Shown: one piece after another, positions 1 to 7,479 of the stretch
Numbering within the stretch: position 1 is the stretch's first letter
Layout: each line of letters begins with the position of its first letter
Assembly: GCF_014196335.1 (NCBI RefSeq)
Contig: NZ_JACIDM010000001.1
Coordinates: forward strand, 1,342,195 to 1,406,194
Source of the DNA: Brevundimonas lenta
GTDB lineage: Bacteria > Pseudomonadota > Alphaproteobacteria > Caulobacterales > Caulobacteraceae
Reading direction: 5' to 3'
DNA length: 64,000 nt
Notes under the pieces: model-generated
The model's input: the letters and a program-made list of their open reading frames with translations, nothing else
Told to the model about the DNA's origin: nothing
Database searches by the model: none
Program-made: the position numbers and the translations under genes

Positions 1-210
1 GAGGCCGAGGCGTCGCGTGATGCGTACCAGGCCGCCCTGACCAAGGCGGGCCGTGGCCAGATCACCACCGAGATCACGCCGGCGGGTCCGTACTATTTCG
101 CCGAAGACTATCACCAGGGCTATCTGGCCAAGAACCCGGCCGGCTACTGCGGCATCGGCGGCACGGGCGTGACCTGCCCGATCGGCGTCGGCGTCCCGGC
201 GGATGCCTGA
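1..210 (+). CDS. msrA: Peptide-methionine (S)-S-oxide reductase MsrA, C-terminal part (cut by window edge)
   Basis: The reading frame is open from the first base and ends at TGA 208-210, giving the last 69 residues of a protein that begins outside the window. The tail contains [13 protein letters not shown] followed by [10 protein letters not shown], the conserved C-terminal block of MsrA. MsrA reduces the S-epimer of methionine sulfoxide in oxidised proteins; its catalytic GCFWC motif lies upstream of the window and cannot be seen. The following gene starts two bases after the stop, so the two are probably co-transcribed. An msrB for the R-epimer lies at 37186. Confidence 0.9.
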   Translation, partial: EAEASRDAYQAALTKAGRGQITTEITPAGPYYFAEDYHQGYLAKNPAGYCGIGGTGVTCPIGVGVPADA

Positions 211-212
211 TC

Positions 213-557
213 ATGGACCGGGCGGGCGTCGGCAGGGTCTGTCTGGCGCTGCCCGGCGCCACGCTTGATCACCCCTTCGGCGAACATCACGACGCCTATC
301 GCATCGGCGGCAAGATGTTCGCCATGGTCGGCGAGATGGGCGGCATCTCCTTCAAGGTCTCCGACATCGCCTATGAGGTCCTGACCGAGGAGGGGCGCGC
401 CCGTCCGGCGCCCTACCTCGCCCGCGCGAAATGGGTGAACCTCGAACGCATCGACGCCTGGACCAACCAGGAGCTGGCCGAGCACCTCGCCATCGCCCAC
501 GCCATCGTCGCGTCGAAACTGACGAAGAAGCAGCGGGCGGAGCTGGGGCTCTCGTAA
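213..557 (+). CDS. MmcQ/YjbR family DNA-binding-like protein
   Basis: A 114-residue protein of the usual length for the MmcQ/YjbR family. Family hallmarks are an early LALPGATLDHPFG block, GGKMFAMV in the middle, FKVSD, and a C-terminal WVNLE segment followed by a helical tail rich in Lys and Arg (KLTKKQRAEL). The family has a CyaY-like fold and is often annotated as DNA-binding, but its biochemical role is not established. The start ATG lies two bases after the msrA stop, suggesting translational coupling. It is followed by a long inverted repeat that separates it from the convergent DUF885 gene. Confidence 0.8.
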   Translation: MDRAGVGRVCLALPGATLDHPFGEHHDAYRIGGKMFAMVGEMGGISFKVSDIAYEVLTEEGRARPAPYLARAKWVNLERIDAWTNQELAEHLAIAHAIVASKLTKKQRAELGLS

Positions 558-560
558 TTC

Positions 561-688
561 CGCTCATCCCGGCGAAAGCCGGGACCCAGTCCTTTGGGCG
601 CGCGGAACGAGCCGTTGCAATCTCACCCGGCTCCATGCGCCAGCGCTCGAACACAAGCGCTGGGTCCCGGCTTTCGCCGGGATGAGCG
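561..688. repeat. Long intergenic inverted repeat with a CGGCGAAAGCCGG core
   Basis: Two perfect 29-base arms (561-589 and 660-688) are reverse complements, separated by 70 bases. Each arm holds its own small palindrome, CCCGGCGAAAGCCGGG. The spacer ends with a second small inverted pair (641-647 and 656-662). The element sits between two convergent genes, where it could act as a two-way terminator. The pattern looks like a dispersed intergenic palindrome family rather than a one-off, but only one copy is in this window. Confidence 0.75.
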
Positions 689-694
689 GACTAT

Positions 695-2497
695 TTAGTT
701 CGCGGCCCGCGCCTTCTCTTCCGCGATCCAGCGGTCCATGCGCTCGTCCAGCAGCGCCATCGGCAGCGGGCCGTCGACCAGCAGGGCGTCGTGGAAGCGG
801 CGCACGTCGAACCGGTCGCCCAGCTCGCGCTCGGCCCGGGTCCGGATTTCGCGCAGACGGATTTCGCCGATCTTGTAGGCCGTCGCCTGGCCCGGCCAGC
901 CGATGTAGCGCTGCAGCTCCGTCTCGATGTTCAGCGGCGCCAGGGCCGAGTTGTCGCGGAAACAGGCGCGCGCCTGTTCGATGTCCCAGCCCATCCAGTG
1001 AATGCCGGTGTCGGCCACCAGACGGCAGGCGCGCCACATCTCATAGCTCAGGCGACCGAACCGCTCGTACGGCGTGCGGTAGAACCGCATCTCCTCGCCG
1101 AGAAACTCGGAGTACAGCCCCCAGCCCTCGACGAAGGCGGTCACGTCCACGCTGCGGCGGAAGTAGGGGCCTTCCTCGGCCTCCTGCTGCAGGGCGATCT
1201 GCAGATGGTGGCCGGGCACGGCCTCGTGCAGCGTCAGGGCCGGCAGTTCGTACAGCGGCCGCTGGTCCAGCGACGAGGTGTTGACCATGTAGCCGCCGGC
1301 GATGCCGTTCTCCATCGAGCCGGGATTGTAGCGGCCGGTGGTGTAGTTGGCCTCGATCTCGCGCGGCACCGGGCGCACGCCGTAGGGCGTCCGGGGCAGG
1401 GTGCCGAACAGGGCCGGCAGGCCGTCGTCCGACCGCTTGGCCATCTCCGACGCCTTCTCCAGCAGGTCCTCGCGGCTGGTGGCGTAGAACTGCGGATCGG
1501 TGCGCAGGAAGTTCAGGAACGAGGCGAAGTCGCCGGTCCATCCCGCCGCCTGCATCTCGGTGTCCATCCGGGCGCGGATGCGCGCCACTTCCTGGCGGCC
1601 GATCTCGTGCACCTGGTCCGGGGTCAGGTCCGTCGTCGTGTAGCCGCGCACCAGATAGGCGTACATATCGCGGCCGCCCGGGCGGTTGACCAGGCCCAGG
1701 GTCTCCGGCGCGGCCGGCAGATAGTCCTCGCGCAGGAAGCGGGCCCATTCGCGCCGCTCCGGCATGATGCTGTCGTTGACGACCTTTGCGGCGCGTTCGC
1801 GCAGTGCGGTCTGTTCGGCGGCGGGGATCGAGGCGGGCAGGTTGGCCAGCGGGCGCAGCAGCGGATCGGTCGCCGGCGTGAGGGCCGCTTCAGGCTCCAC
1901 CAGGGTCAGGGCGTTCTCGACGATCGAGCGCGGCTGAACCATGCCGGTCTCCAGGCCGCGCCGCGCATTGGCCAGCTGGTCCTTGTAGATCTGCGCCAGT
2001 CCCTCCAGGCGGGCGATCCACGCGTCCGCATCCGCGCGCGAGGCGATCCGGGTCGAGCTGGCCAGATAGCCGGCCAGCTGTCCGGGTCCGCCTTCCGAGT
2101 TGAAGGCGTCGATACGCCCCGTATCAAGCGGGATCCGGTCACGCGACCGCTTGATCACATAGGTCAGGAAGGCGTGGTTGATCCGGTCGTCGGCGTTCAG
2201 CGTCGATGCGTCGATGGCCGCCAGCCGGTCGGCGAATCCCTTCAGCGTCGGCTCCTGGGCGACCTCGAAGGCGCGCGAGCTGTCCGGCAGTTTCGACTGC
2301 GCCGCCCGGTCGCCTTCCATGCCCGCGGTGATCGGATCGATCGAGCGCAGGTAGGCTTCGTAGTCCGCCAGCACCGAGGCCAGGGCCGGGTTCTCGGCGT
2401 GCCGCGCGGCGGTCGCCGGTGCGGGCGTCTGTGCGAACGCCGGGGCGGCGCAGGCGGCGAACAGGGCGATGGCGCTGACGGCGACGACGGTCTTCAT
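695..2497 (-). CDS. DUF885 family exported metallopeptidase-like protein
   Basis: A 600-residue protein. The start at 2497 is chosen because it begins a clean signal peptide (MKTVVAVSAIALFAAC, cleavage probably after APAFA) and is preceded by GGGAGGG at good spacing; the open frame upstream looks untranslated. Around residue 422 it has LHEAVPGHHLQ, the HExxPGHH metal-binding signature of DUF885 proteins, which are distantly related to M3/M32-type peptidases. The product is probably periplasmic or, since AAC could also act as a weak lipobox, membrane-anchored. Substrate is unknown. It is convergent with the YjbR gene. Confidence 0.85.
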   Translation of the reverse strand: MKTVVAVSAIALFAACAAPAFAQTPAPATAARHAENPALASVLADYEAYLRSIDPITAGMEGDRAAQSKLPDSSRAFEVAQEPTLKGFADRLAAIDASTLNADDRINHAFLTYVIKRSRDRIPLDTGRIDAFNSEGGPGQLAGYLASSTRIASRADADAWIARLEGLAQIYKDQLANARRGLETGMVQPRSIVENALTLVEPEAALTPATDPLLRPLANLPASIPAAEQTALRERAAKVVNDSIMPERREWARFLREDYLPAAPETLGLVNRPGGRDMYAYLVRGYTTTDLTPDQVHEIGRQEVARIRARMDTEMQAAGWTGDFASFLNFLRTDPQFYATSREDLLEKASEMAKRSDDGLPALFGTLPRTPYGVRPVPREIEANYTTGRYNPGSMENGIAGGYMVNTSSLDQRPLYELPALTLHEAVPGHHLQIALQQEAEEGPYFRRSVDVTAFVEGWGLYSEFLGEEMRFYRTPYERFGRLSYEMWRACRLVADTGIHWMGWDIEQARACFRDNSALAPLNIETELQRYIGWPGQATAYKIGEIRLREIRTRAERELGDRFDVRRFHDALLVDGPLPMALLDERMDRWIAEEKARAAN

Positions 2498-2547
2498 GGA
2501 GTCCCTCCCAAATCGGTGCGGGACTGCACTCCGGCGAAGCGGCGCCG

Positions 2548-3045
2548 TCAACCGCAGAAGGCGAAGAACTGTTCGATCCGTCCGGCCGATCCGGGGTGCG
2601 GCGCGAACGGCTGACGCTCGTCGCCCTGCCACAGCGCCAGCCAGCCGACGCGGCGGAAGCGCTGGAACACCGGCTCGTCGGCGCGGGCCTCGGCCGACAG
2701 GAAGACGCCCTCGTTGACCATCGACGGCTCGGACTTCGCCCGATAGCGCTCGGTGTCGCCGCCGGATTCGATGTGGATTTCCGGAGCCGTCCCCGCGGGC
2801 GCATTGGCGCTCAAATCCAGTCGGCCGGACCCCCGACGGCAGTCCAGGCCCAGCTTCAGGTCGTCGGTGGCCTCGGTCCCGTAGGCCAGCCGGGCGTCGT
2901 TCTCATCCTCATGGAAGAACCAGTCGTATCCGGCTACCGGGGCCGGCCCTGCTGCGGTGGCGACCGGAGGCGCCGGTTCAGGCGCGGTCGCGCACGCGGC
3001 GACGCCCGCCAGCAAACTCAGCGACAACAGGATAGGCAGGCGCAT
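2548..3045 (-). CDS. Predicted lipoprotein, tandem paralogue A
   Basis: A 165-residue protein with a lipoprotein signal (LLAGVAAC lipobox near residue 18) and then a Pro/Ala-rich linker. I do not recognise a named family. The mature part starts with YDWFFHEDENDARLAYG, has a Cys in LDCRRGSG and ends in FFAFCG. The same layout (Trp, acidic residue, LAYG-like, Cys-x-x-Gly, then Phe-x-x-x-Cys near the C-terminus) recurs in the next two genes downstream on the plus map, so these are three tandem paralogues. The two conserved cysteines suggest a disulfide in the periplasm. Confidence 0.75.
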   Translation of the reverse strand: MRLPILLSLSLLAGVAACATAPEPAPPVATAAGPAPVAGYDWFFHEDENDARLAYGTEATDDLKLGLDCRRGSGRLDLSANAPAGTAPEIHIESGGDTERYRAKSEPSMVNEGVFLSAEARADEPVFQRFRRVGWLALWQGDERQPFAPHPGSAGRIEQFFAFCG

Positions 3046-3060
3046 GCACGGCTCCGGGGA

Positions 3061-3495
3061 TCAACCCGAGCACAGTTCGGCGAAGCGGCGCAGCTTGGCA
3101 AGATGGGCGGCCGGCACCTCGATGGCGCGTCGTTGCTCGCCCACGGTGATCGTCAGCTTGCCGTCGACGGCGAAGGCCGCGAACACCGGATGGTCGGTCC
3201 GCACCGCCATCTTCGTCGTGCCCGCGCGGGCCGGCTCCACTTCCGCCAGCGCCGACACAGTACCCGCGGTGATCCGCGCCACGCCCGCCGGGGTGTCGCT
3301 GCCGTACAGCGTCAGCAAGGCGACGCTGCTTCCCGGCGCGCATTCCAGGGTCGAGCGAAGGTTGGCCGTGTCCGGCACCTCATTCGCCAGCACGATCGGC
3401 GCGTCTTCGTACAGCGTCCAGGTCCAGGCCGACTCGTTCAGTATCTGGCCCCCGAGAGCCACGCTCGCCGCGAGGGCGATCAGGTATGCAAACAT
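3061..3495 (-). CDS. Exported small protein, tandem paralogue B
   Basis: A 144-residue protein with a short hydrophobic N-terminus (MFAYLIALAASVALGG) that looks like a signal peptide. The body has WTWTLYEDAPIVLA, a Cys in LECAPGSS and ends in RRFAELCSG. It aligns by eye with the lipoprotein at 2548-3045 and the protein at 3529-3996: the same Trp/acidic N-terminal motif, the same two Cys positions, and a DHPVFAAF block that matches DEPVFQRF in paralogue A. It is the most divergent of the three. Function unknown. The 15-base gap to paralogue A suggests a shared transcript. Confidence 0.7.
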   Translation of the reverse strand: MFAYLIALAASVALGGQILNESAWTWTLYEDAPIVLANEVPDTANLRSTLECAPGSSVALLTLYGSDTPAGVARITAGTVSALAEVEPARAGTTKMAVRTDHPVFAAFAVDGKLTITVGEQRRAIEVPAAHLAKLRRFAELCSG

Positions 3496-3528
3496 GGCAG
3501 CCCCCGCTGATGACCGACCCGGTATGGG

Positions 3529-3996
3529 TCAGGCGTGGTCGTTTCCGCAATAGGCGAAGAACTCGCCGATCAGCCGGCGCTCTTTCGGCGTGGCCGTCAG
3601 CTCAAACGTCCCGGCGTCGCCTTCGACCGCCAGCTTGCCCTTGCGGGCCAGGTCGCGCATCGCCGGATCGCGGGTCGAGATGCGGGCCTCGTCGGCCAGC
3701 CCACCGCTCAGCGGATCGATCGCCGAAGTCATCGCCGTGTGGATCAGGCGCGGACTGGCCGGTTGAACGTCGCCGTACACCGTCGCCAGCGACCCGCCCT
3801 GTTCGCAGGTCATCATCAGCGCCAGTTGATCCGAATTCTCGACGCCGTAGGCCAGCTTGGCCATCCCGGCCTCATGCGTCAGGTGCCAGCCCATCTCGCC
3901 GGATACCGTCTGAACGTCCGAGTTGGAGGCGCTGGAATGCGCGGCTGCGGCGATCAAACCCAGGGCGGCGACGGCGGGAATGGCGAACTTAAGCAT
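3529..3996 (-). CDS. Exported small protein, tandem paralogue C
   Basis: A 155-residue protein. The start at 3996 is chosen because it gives a signal peptide (MLKFAIPAVAALGLIAAAAHSSAS); the frame stays open for 112 codons further upstream but that part is Arg-rich and not protein-like. The mature part has MGWHLTHEAGMAKLAYG, a Cys in MMTCEQGG and IGEFFAYCG near the C-terminus, matching the pattern of the two neighbouring paralogues. It is first in the apparent three-gene transcription unit. Function unknown; the paired cysteines suggest a periplasmic disulfide. Confidence 0.75.
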   Translation of the reverse strand: MLKFAIPAVAALGLIAAAAHSSASNSDVQTVSGEMGWHLTHEAGMAKLAYGVENSDQLALMMTCEQGGSLATVYGDVQPASPRLIHTAMTSAIDPLSGGLADEARISTRDPAMRDLARKGKLAVEGDAGTFELTATPKERRLIGEFFAYCGNDHA

Positions 3997-4209
3997 GGGA
4001 AAACACTCACGTCTGACCGGGCAAACGCTGCTCTCCGTTAACGGTTCACGGCTCCGCTTGACTGAGTCGAAGCGGATTCGGTTTGTGACCGAATTGCCTC
4101 TTGTTCGACGAACGTCGTGATGAGCGTCGGGTTGGCCGTTGTTCCGGAGTATGGTTGATCGATGGAACCGTCCGGGCTCACTGGTATCCGGGCGGTGAGG
4201 GGAAGGGTG

Positions 4210-4854
4210 ATGGGCCTGCTGGAGACACTGACGCCGCGCGAGCGCGAATGCCTTCGCCTCGTCGCCGGACATATGCAGTCCAAACAGATCGCCCGTCGTC
4301 TCGGCATCAGTCCTTCGACGGTCGACCGGCATTGCGAAAAGGCCATGCGCAAGCTCAGCGCGGGCGACCGGGTGACCGCGGCGCTGATGCTGGCGGCCGC
4401 CGAAGGCATACCGAATGACTCGGAATGGGGACCATTCCCAATCGAGAAAAGCGCTCCCGTCGGGTCGGATGACCTGGCGAAAGGGAGCTTCTATGAGCCA
4501 GTCGAATCTTTACCCGGACGAGCTGCCGGCCATGCGCTGGAGCCAGCTGGAATCTGTGATGATCAGCCTCGCGGATACGGACGCCAAACGTCTGATGGTC
4601 CGGCATCTGGTGGAGGGCACCCGCAAGCAGGCGGCTTTCCTTCCGGTCGAGGAGACTATCCGGGAGGTGCTGTGCATCAGCTTCGCGCTGATGGATGGCG
4701 ACTTCCGCCCGCAAGCGCCTACAGCCCCCTTGCGCGCCTGACCCTTGTCGTCGGTTTCGCCGCCTTCATCGCGGCGACCGCGACGCTTTTCTTCGGCGCG
4801 GAACAGGTGGCGTTTCTCTTCCAGTGGCTCCGCTACGGGGAAGGAGGGCCCTGA
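4210..4854 (+). CDS. LuxR-type HTH protein with C-terminal transmembrane segment
   Basis: A 214-residue frame. ATG 4210 is preferred over 4162 because GAGGGGAAGG precedes it. Residues 5-60 form a LuxR/GerE helix-turn-helix (LTPRERECLRLV, KQIARRLGISPSTV, KAMRKL). There is no receiver or autoinducer domain. The last ~45 residues hold one strong membrane helix (LTLVVGFAAFIAATATLFF). Between them lies a low-complexity linker overlapped in another frame by the gene at 4493-4741. Third-position G/C by hand count is 32/77 in the linker but 35/43 in the membrane segment, so the linker is weakly constrained. Alternatively the membrane part is a separate small protein starting at GTG 4672. Confidence 0.65.
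   Translation: MGLLETLTPRERECLRLVAGHMQSKQIARRLGISPSTVDRHCEKAMRKLSAGDRVTAALMLAAAEGIPNDSEWGPFPIEKSAPVGSDDLAKGSFYEPVESLPGRAAGHALEPAGICDDQPRGYGRQTSDGPASGGGHPQAGGFPSGRGDYPGGAVHQLRADGWRLPPASAYSPLARLTLVVGFAAFIAATATLFFGAEQVAFLFQWLRYGEGGP
4493..4741 (+). CDS. Small hypothetical protein nested in the linker of the HTH-TM gene
   Basis: An 82-residue soluble protein in the +1-shifted frame relative to the HTH-TM gene. ATG 4493 is preceded by AAAGGGAGCT, a good ribosome binding site. Hand count gives 67 of 82 third positions G or C (about 82 percent), the level of real genes here, whereas the overlapping frame gives 42 percent across the same bases, so this is the frame under protein-level selection. The product is helical with a WSQLESVMISLADTD segment; no family is recognised. 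Together with the genes on either side it forms a compact cassette. Confidence 0.7.
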   Translation: MSQSNLYPDELPAMRWSQLESVMISLADTDAKRLMVRHLVEGTRKQAAFLPVEETIREVLCISFALMDGDFRPQAPTAPLRA

Positions 4855-4884
4855 CCTCGCCGTCTCTTTGGAGGAGGCACTGAG

Positions 4885-5223
4885 ATGAAACGTATGGATG
4901 TGGCGACCAATCTCGCCGAGCAGCTGTTTGAGGCCGAGGCCGCGATCGAGGCCGCGTATTGCAAGATCGGGGCGCTCGCCCAGGCCTTGCCGGAAGCCCG
5001 GGCGCGATCCGGCATGTCGTCCACGGTCGGCCAGGCGGCTTTCCAGGGGCTGATGGAATCGATGGCGGGCCAGGTGCAGTCCCGCAGCGCCATGATCCTG
5101 GTCCACCAGGAGCTCGCCCGCCTGAAGGCGAACTCCCCGTATCGCGCGGTCGCCATCGGCGGCGGTCTCAAGGAAGACGAACCTGTGGAGCGGCCCCAGG
5201 GCCGTCTTGCCCTCGTAAGCTAG
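4885..5223 (+). CDS. Conserved hypothetical helical protein of the HTH cassette
   Basis: A 112-residue protein, predicted mostly helical, with ATNLAEQLFEAEAAIEAA near the N-terminus and a TVGQAAFQGLMESM block in the middle. A GGAGGAGG-like ribosome binding site (TTTGGAGGAGGCACTGAG) precedes ATG 4885. No catalytic motif or membrane segment is visible. From memory of the family, similar proteins follow LuxR-type HTH-TM genes in other alphaproteobacteria, which would make this a conserved partner, but that was not checked here. Gap to the HTH-TM stop is 30 bases, so an operon is likely. Confidence 0.7.
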   Translation: MKRMDVATNLAEQLFEAEAAIEAAYCKIGALAQALPEARARSGMSSTVGQAAFQGLMESMAGQVQSRSAMILVHQELARLKANSPYRAVAIGGGLKEDEPVERPQGRLALVS

Positions 5224-5299
5224 GAGCGCGAAGGGTGGCGCGGGCAGGGGAGCTCGCGCCATTCCAGCAATCGTCACCTACATCGCCGGCTTCGTCGCC

Positions 5300-5677
5300 A
5301 TGGGCCTCACCGTGCTGCTCGCCTTCCTGCGCGGCGGCGCGCTGGAGAAACAGGTCGCGGGCGTCGTCGGCGCCGCCTGGATCGCATCCGCCCTGGTGCC
5401 GCTCGGCGGCCGCATCGGCCCGGCGTGGCTGCTCGTCGCCATCGACGTCGGCCTGCTGCTGTACCTGCTCTACCAGGCGGCCTTCGCCAAACGGTTCTGG
5501 CCGGTGGTGGCGGCGGGCTTCCAGCTGCTGATCGTGGCCACCCACGCCACCTTCGCCCTGCGCATCCAGCTGGAGCAGTGGGGCTATTTCACCGCCTACT
5601 ATCTGTGGAGCTGGGGCGTCCTCGCCTGCATCGCCGTGGGCGCCCTGTCGGCAAAATCGTCCGCCCGCGACGCGTGA
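5300..5677 (+). CDS. Small integral membrane protein, hypothetical
   Basis: A 125-residue protein with about four hydrophobic segments (GLTVLLAFL, VGAAWIASALVPL, AWLLVAIDVGLLLYLLY, FWPVVAAGFQLLIVA, WSWGVLACIAVGAL). The first helix actually begins upstream of ATG 5300 in the same frame (AIVTYIAGFVA), but no ATG/GTG/TTG start is available there and no clear Shine-Dalgarno precedes 5300, so the true start is uncertain. No family recognised. It lies 76 bases after the HTH cassette and before an XRE regulator. Confidence 0.65.
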   Translation: MGLTVLLAFLRGGALEKQVAGVVGAAWIASALVPLGGRIGPAWLLVAIDVGLLLYLLYQAAFAKRFWPVVAAGFQLLIVATHATFALRIQLEQWGYFTAYYLWSWGVLACIAVGALSAKSSARDA

Positions 5678-5727
5678 AAGCTTGCAGCGTCGTTCAGGTT
5701 GCGCGACCTTCAGGGTAAGAGGTCGCC

Positions 5728-6108
5728 ATGTCTTTTGATGCTGAAGCTATTGATCCCGTTGACCGCTACGTCGGGGAGCGCATTCGCGCCGAACGCATGG
5801 CCGCGGGCCTGACCCAGACCCAGCTCGGCGCCGCCGTCGGGGTCACCTTCCAGCAGATCCAGAAGTACGAGCGCGGCGTGAACCGCGTCTCGGCCTCGAC
5901 CCTCGCCCGCGCCGCCAAGGCCCTGGGCGTTCCGGTCATCCGCCTGTTCCCGGATCTCGATCCGCCGACCGGGGGCCAGAAGGTCCTCATCGGCGACATC
6001 GAGGGCGGTGTGGCCCTGACCGATTGCTACGCGGCCATGTCGCCCAAGCAGCGCACCCTGCTGCTTGAAATCGCGCGACAATTCGCCGGAACGGCCAAGG
6101 CCGGCTAG
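5728..6108 (+). CDS. XRE-family helix-turn-helix regulator
   Basis: A 126-residue protein. Residues 12-70 are an HTH_3/Cro-CI domain: VGERIRAERMAAGLTQTQLGAAVGVTFQQIQKYERG followed by VSASTLARAAKALGVPV (read as two adjoining blocks). The short C-terminal part (ALTDCYAAMSPKQRTLLLEIARQF) has the helical form seen in many caulobacterial relatives of this regulator. AAGAGG lies upstream of ATG 5728. It is convergent with flgH four bases away. Binding site and targets are unknown. Confidence 0.85.
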   Translation: MSFDAEAIDPVDRYVGERIRAERMAAGLTQTQLGAAVGVTFQQIQKYERGVNRVSASTLARAAKALGVPVIRLFPDLDPPTGGQKVLIGDIEGGVALTDCYAAMSPKQRTLLLEIARQFAGTAKAG

Positions 6109-6112
6109 GGCC

Positions 6113-6859
6113 TCAGAACGGGCTGAACCGCTCCACCAGCGACTGCGCCGCCGGCGTGGCCTGCACGCGGCTGATGTCGCCGCGGCCGCCGTAGCTGATC
6201 CGCGCCTCGGCGATCTGGGTGTGCATGATGGTGTTGGCCGAGCTGATGTCCTCGGGCCGCACGATGCCGGCGACGGTCAGTTCGCGGACCTCGCGGTTGG
6301 TGCGCACTTCCTGCCGACCCTGGATCACCAGGTTGCCGTTGGGCAGCACGTCGGAGACCACGGCGGCGATGGTCAGGTTGACCCGCTCGGCCCGATTCAC
6401 CGAGCCGGAGCCCGCGGCGTTCGATTCGCCGCCCATGCCGACCATGTTCTCCGGGTCGAAACCGCCCGGGAACAGCTGGCCCAGGCTGCCTTCGAGGCCG
6501 AACAGATTGGTCACCCCGGCCGAGATGTCGTTGCTGCGGGTGCGCTGGGTCGAGTTCTGCGTCTGGGCGCGGTCGTCGATGTCGATGTTGACGGTGACGA
6601 TGTCGCCGATCCGGCGCGCGCGCTGGTCGCCGAAGAAGGTGCGCGAGCCCGTGCGCCACAGGCTGTTGGCGCTGGCGGCGCGGTCGGCGCGCTGCTGCTC
6701 CGCCGACGGCAGATAGGTCTGGCTCGCCGGCACCATGGCCGCCGGATAGGACATGGGGGCCAATTCCGGCCCGCGGACCGTCTCGACGACGGACGAGCAG
6801 GCGGTCAGGGCCATCGAGGAGGCGAGGGCGGCGGCGGTGACGATCAGAGCGGTGCGCAT
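6113..6859 (-). CDS. flgH: Flagellar basal-body L-ring protein FlgH
   Basis: A 248-residue lipoprotein of typical FlgH length. The signal peptide ends in a lipobox (LTAC, Cys near residue 21). The middle contains SLWRTGSRTFFGDQRARRIGDIVTV, whose order of motifs is diagnostic for FlgH, followed by the C-terminal IRPEDIS-like block VRPEDISSANTI and ISYGGRGDIS. FlgH forms the outer-membrane L ring around the flagellar rod. It is the last gene of the minus-strand flgF-flgG-flgA-flgH unit, 14 bases after flgA. Confidence 0.96.
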   Translation of the reverse strand: MRTALIVTAAALASSMALTACSSVVETVRGPELAPMSYPAAMVPASQTYLPSAEQQRADRAASANSLWRTGSRTFFGDQRARRIGDIVTVNIDIDDRAQTQNSTQRTRSNDISAGVTNLFGLEGSLGQLFPGGFDPENMVGMGGESNAAGSGSVNRAERVNLTIAAVVSDVLPNGNLVIQGRQEVRTNREVRELTVAGIVRPEDISSANTIMHTQIAEARISYGGRGDISRVQATPAAQSLVERFSPF

Positions 6860-6873
6860 CGGTACTCTTCCCT

Positions 6874-7479
6874 CTATCGGGCGGCGAACTGTTGGGTGCG
6901 GGCGGATTGCGCCGCGGGACCGGCGACGGCCTGTCCCGGAGCGACGGCGACGGCGTCGATGGTGCGGCCGGATTGCAGGTTGCGGACGGCGATCCGCTGG
7001 CCTTCTGCGGCGTTGCCCTCGGCGCGGCCGGTGATGGCCAGGCGGACGCCGCCGACTTCGTAGGCGACCTCGACCATGTCGTTGCGGCTGATGATCCGGT
7101 CGGCGTAGGCCGGGGCCCGCACGGGGGCGGCGCGAGCCAGCGCCGGGGCCGGTCCGGCGGCCGCGGCGGCCTGGGTTACGGCGCCTTGCGGGGCCATCGC
7201 GGCGTTGCGCACGACCACGCGGCGCAACCCGGTCGGATTTGCCCAGTCCAGCCCGGCCTGGCGGGCCATGCTCTGCAGCTGGCCGGCCTCGAACACGATC
7301 GAGGGCCCGGCGCGGTTGCCGACGACCACATTGGCCGCCGATCCGGCGCCGTCGAACAGGTCGCCCAGGGTGACGCGGCCGTCGTCGTCGACGGGATTGG
7401 CTTTCAGCGTGACCGGACCGGCCATGGCCGAGCCCGCGAACGCCAGCGCCGCGACGGCGCCGAAGATCAGGGCCCTCAC
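6874..7479 (-). CDS. flgA: Flagellar P-ring assembly chaperone FlgA
   Basis: A 201-residue protein with a Sec signal peptide (MRALIFGAVAALAFAGSAMA). The C-terminal half has the SAF/ChapFlgA-type layout: DRIISRNDMVEVAYEVGGVRLAITGRA and then GQRIAVRNLQSGRTIDAVAV (separate blocks), the latter being the family signature. FlgA is the periplasmic chaperone for FlgI P-ring polymerisation. Translation starts at a GTG that overlaps the flgG stop (GTGA), indicating coupling. flgI itself is not in the window. Confidence 0.92.
   Translation of the reverse strand: MRALIFGAVAALAFAGSAMAGPVTLKANPVDDDGRVTLGDLFDGAGSAANVVVGNRAGPSIVFEAGQLQSMARQAGLDWANPTGLRRVVVRNAAMAPQGAVTQAAAAAGPAPALARAAPVRAPAYADRIISRNDMVEVAYEVGGVRLAITGRAEGNAAEGQRIAVRNLQSGRTIDAVAVAPGQAVAGPAAQSARTQQFAAR

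Noticed and set aside
791-2614. A 607-codon open frame on the plus strand opposite the DUF885 gene
   Set aside because: It mirrors the minus-strand gene, has Gly/Arg/Gln/His-rich composition with no family motif, and high-GC DNA often stays open on the antisense strand. The minus-strand product has a signal peptide and the HExxPGHH motif.
4695-4883. A third overlapping open frame in the HTH cassette, starting ATG 4695
   Set aside because: It is short, Arg/Pro-rich and shifts third-position bias away from the two frames that show coding signal.
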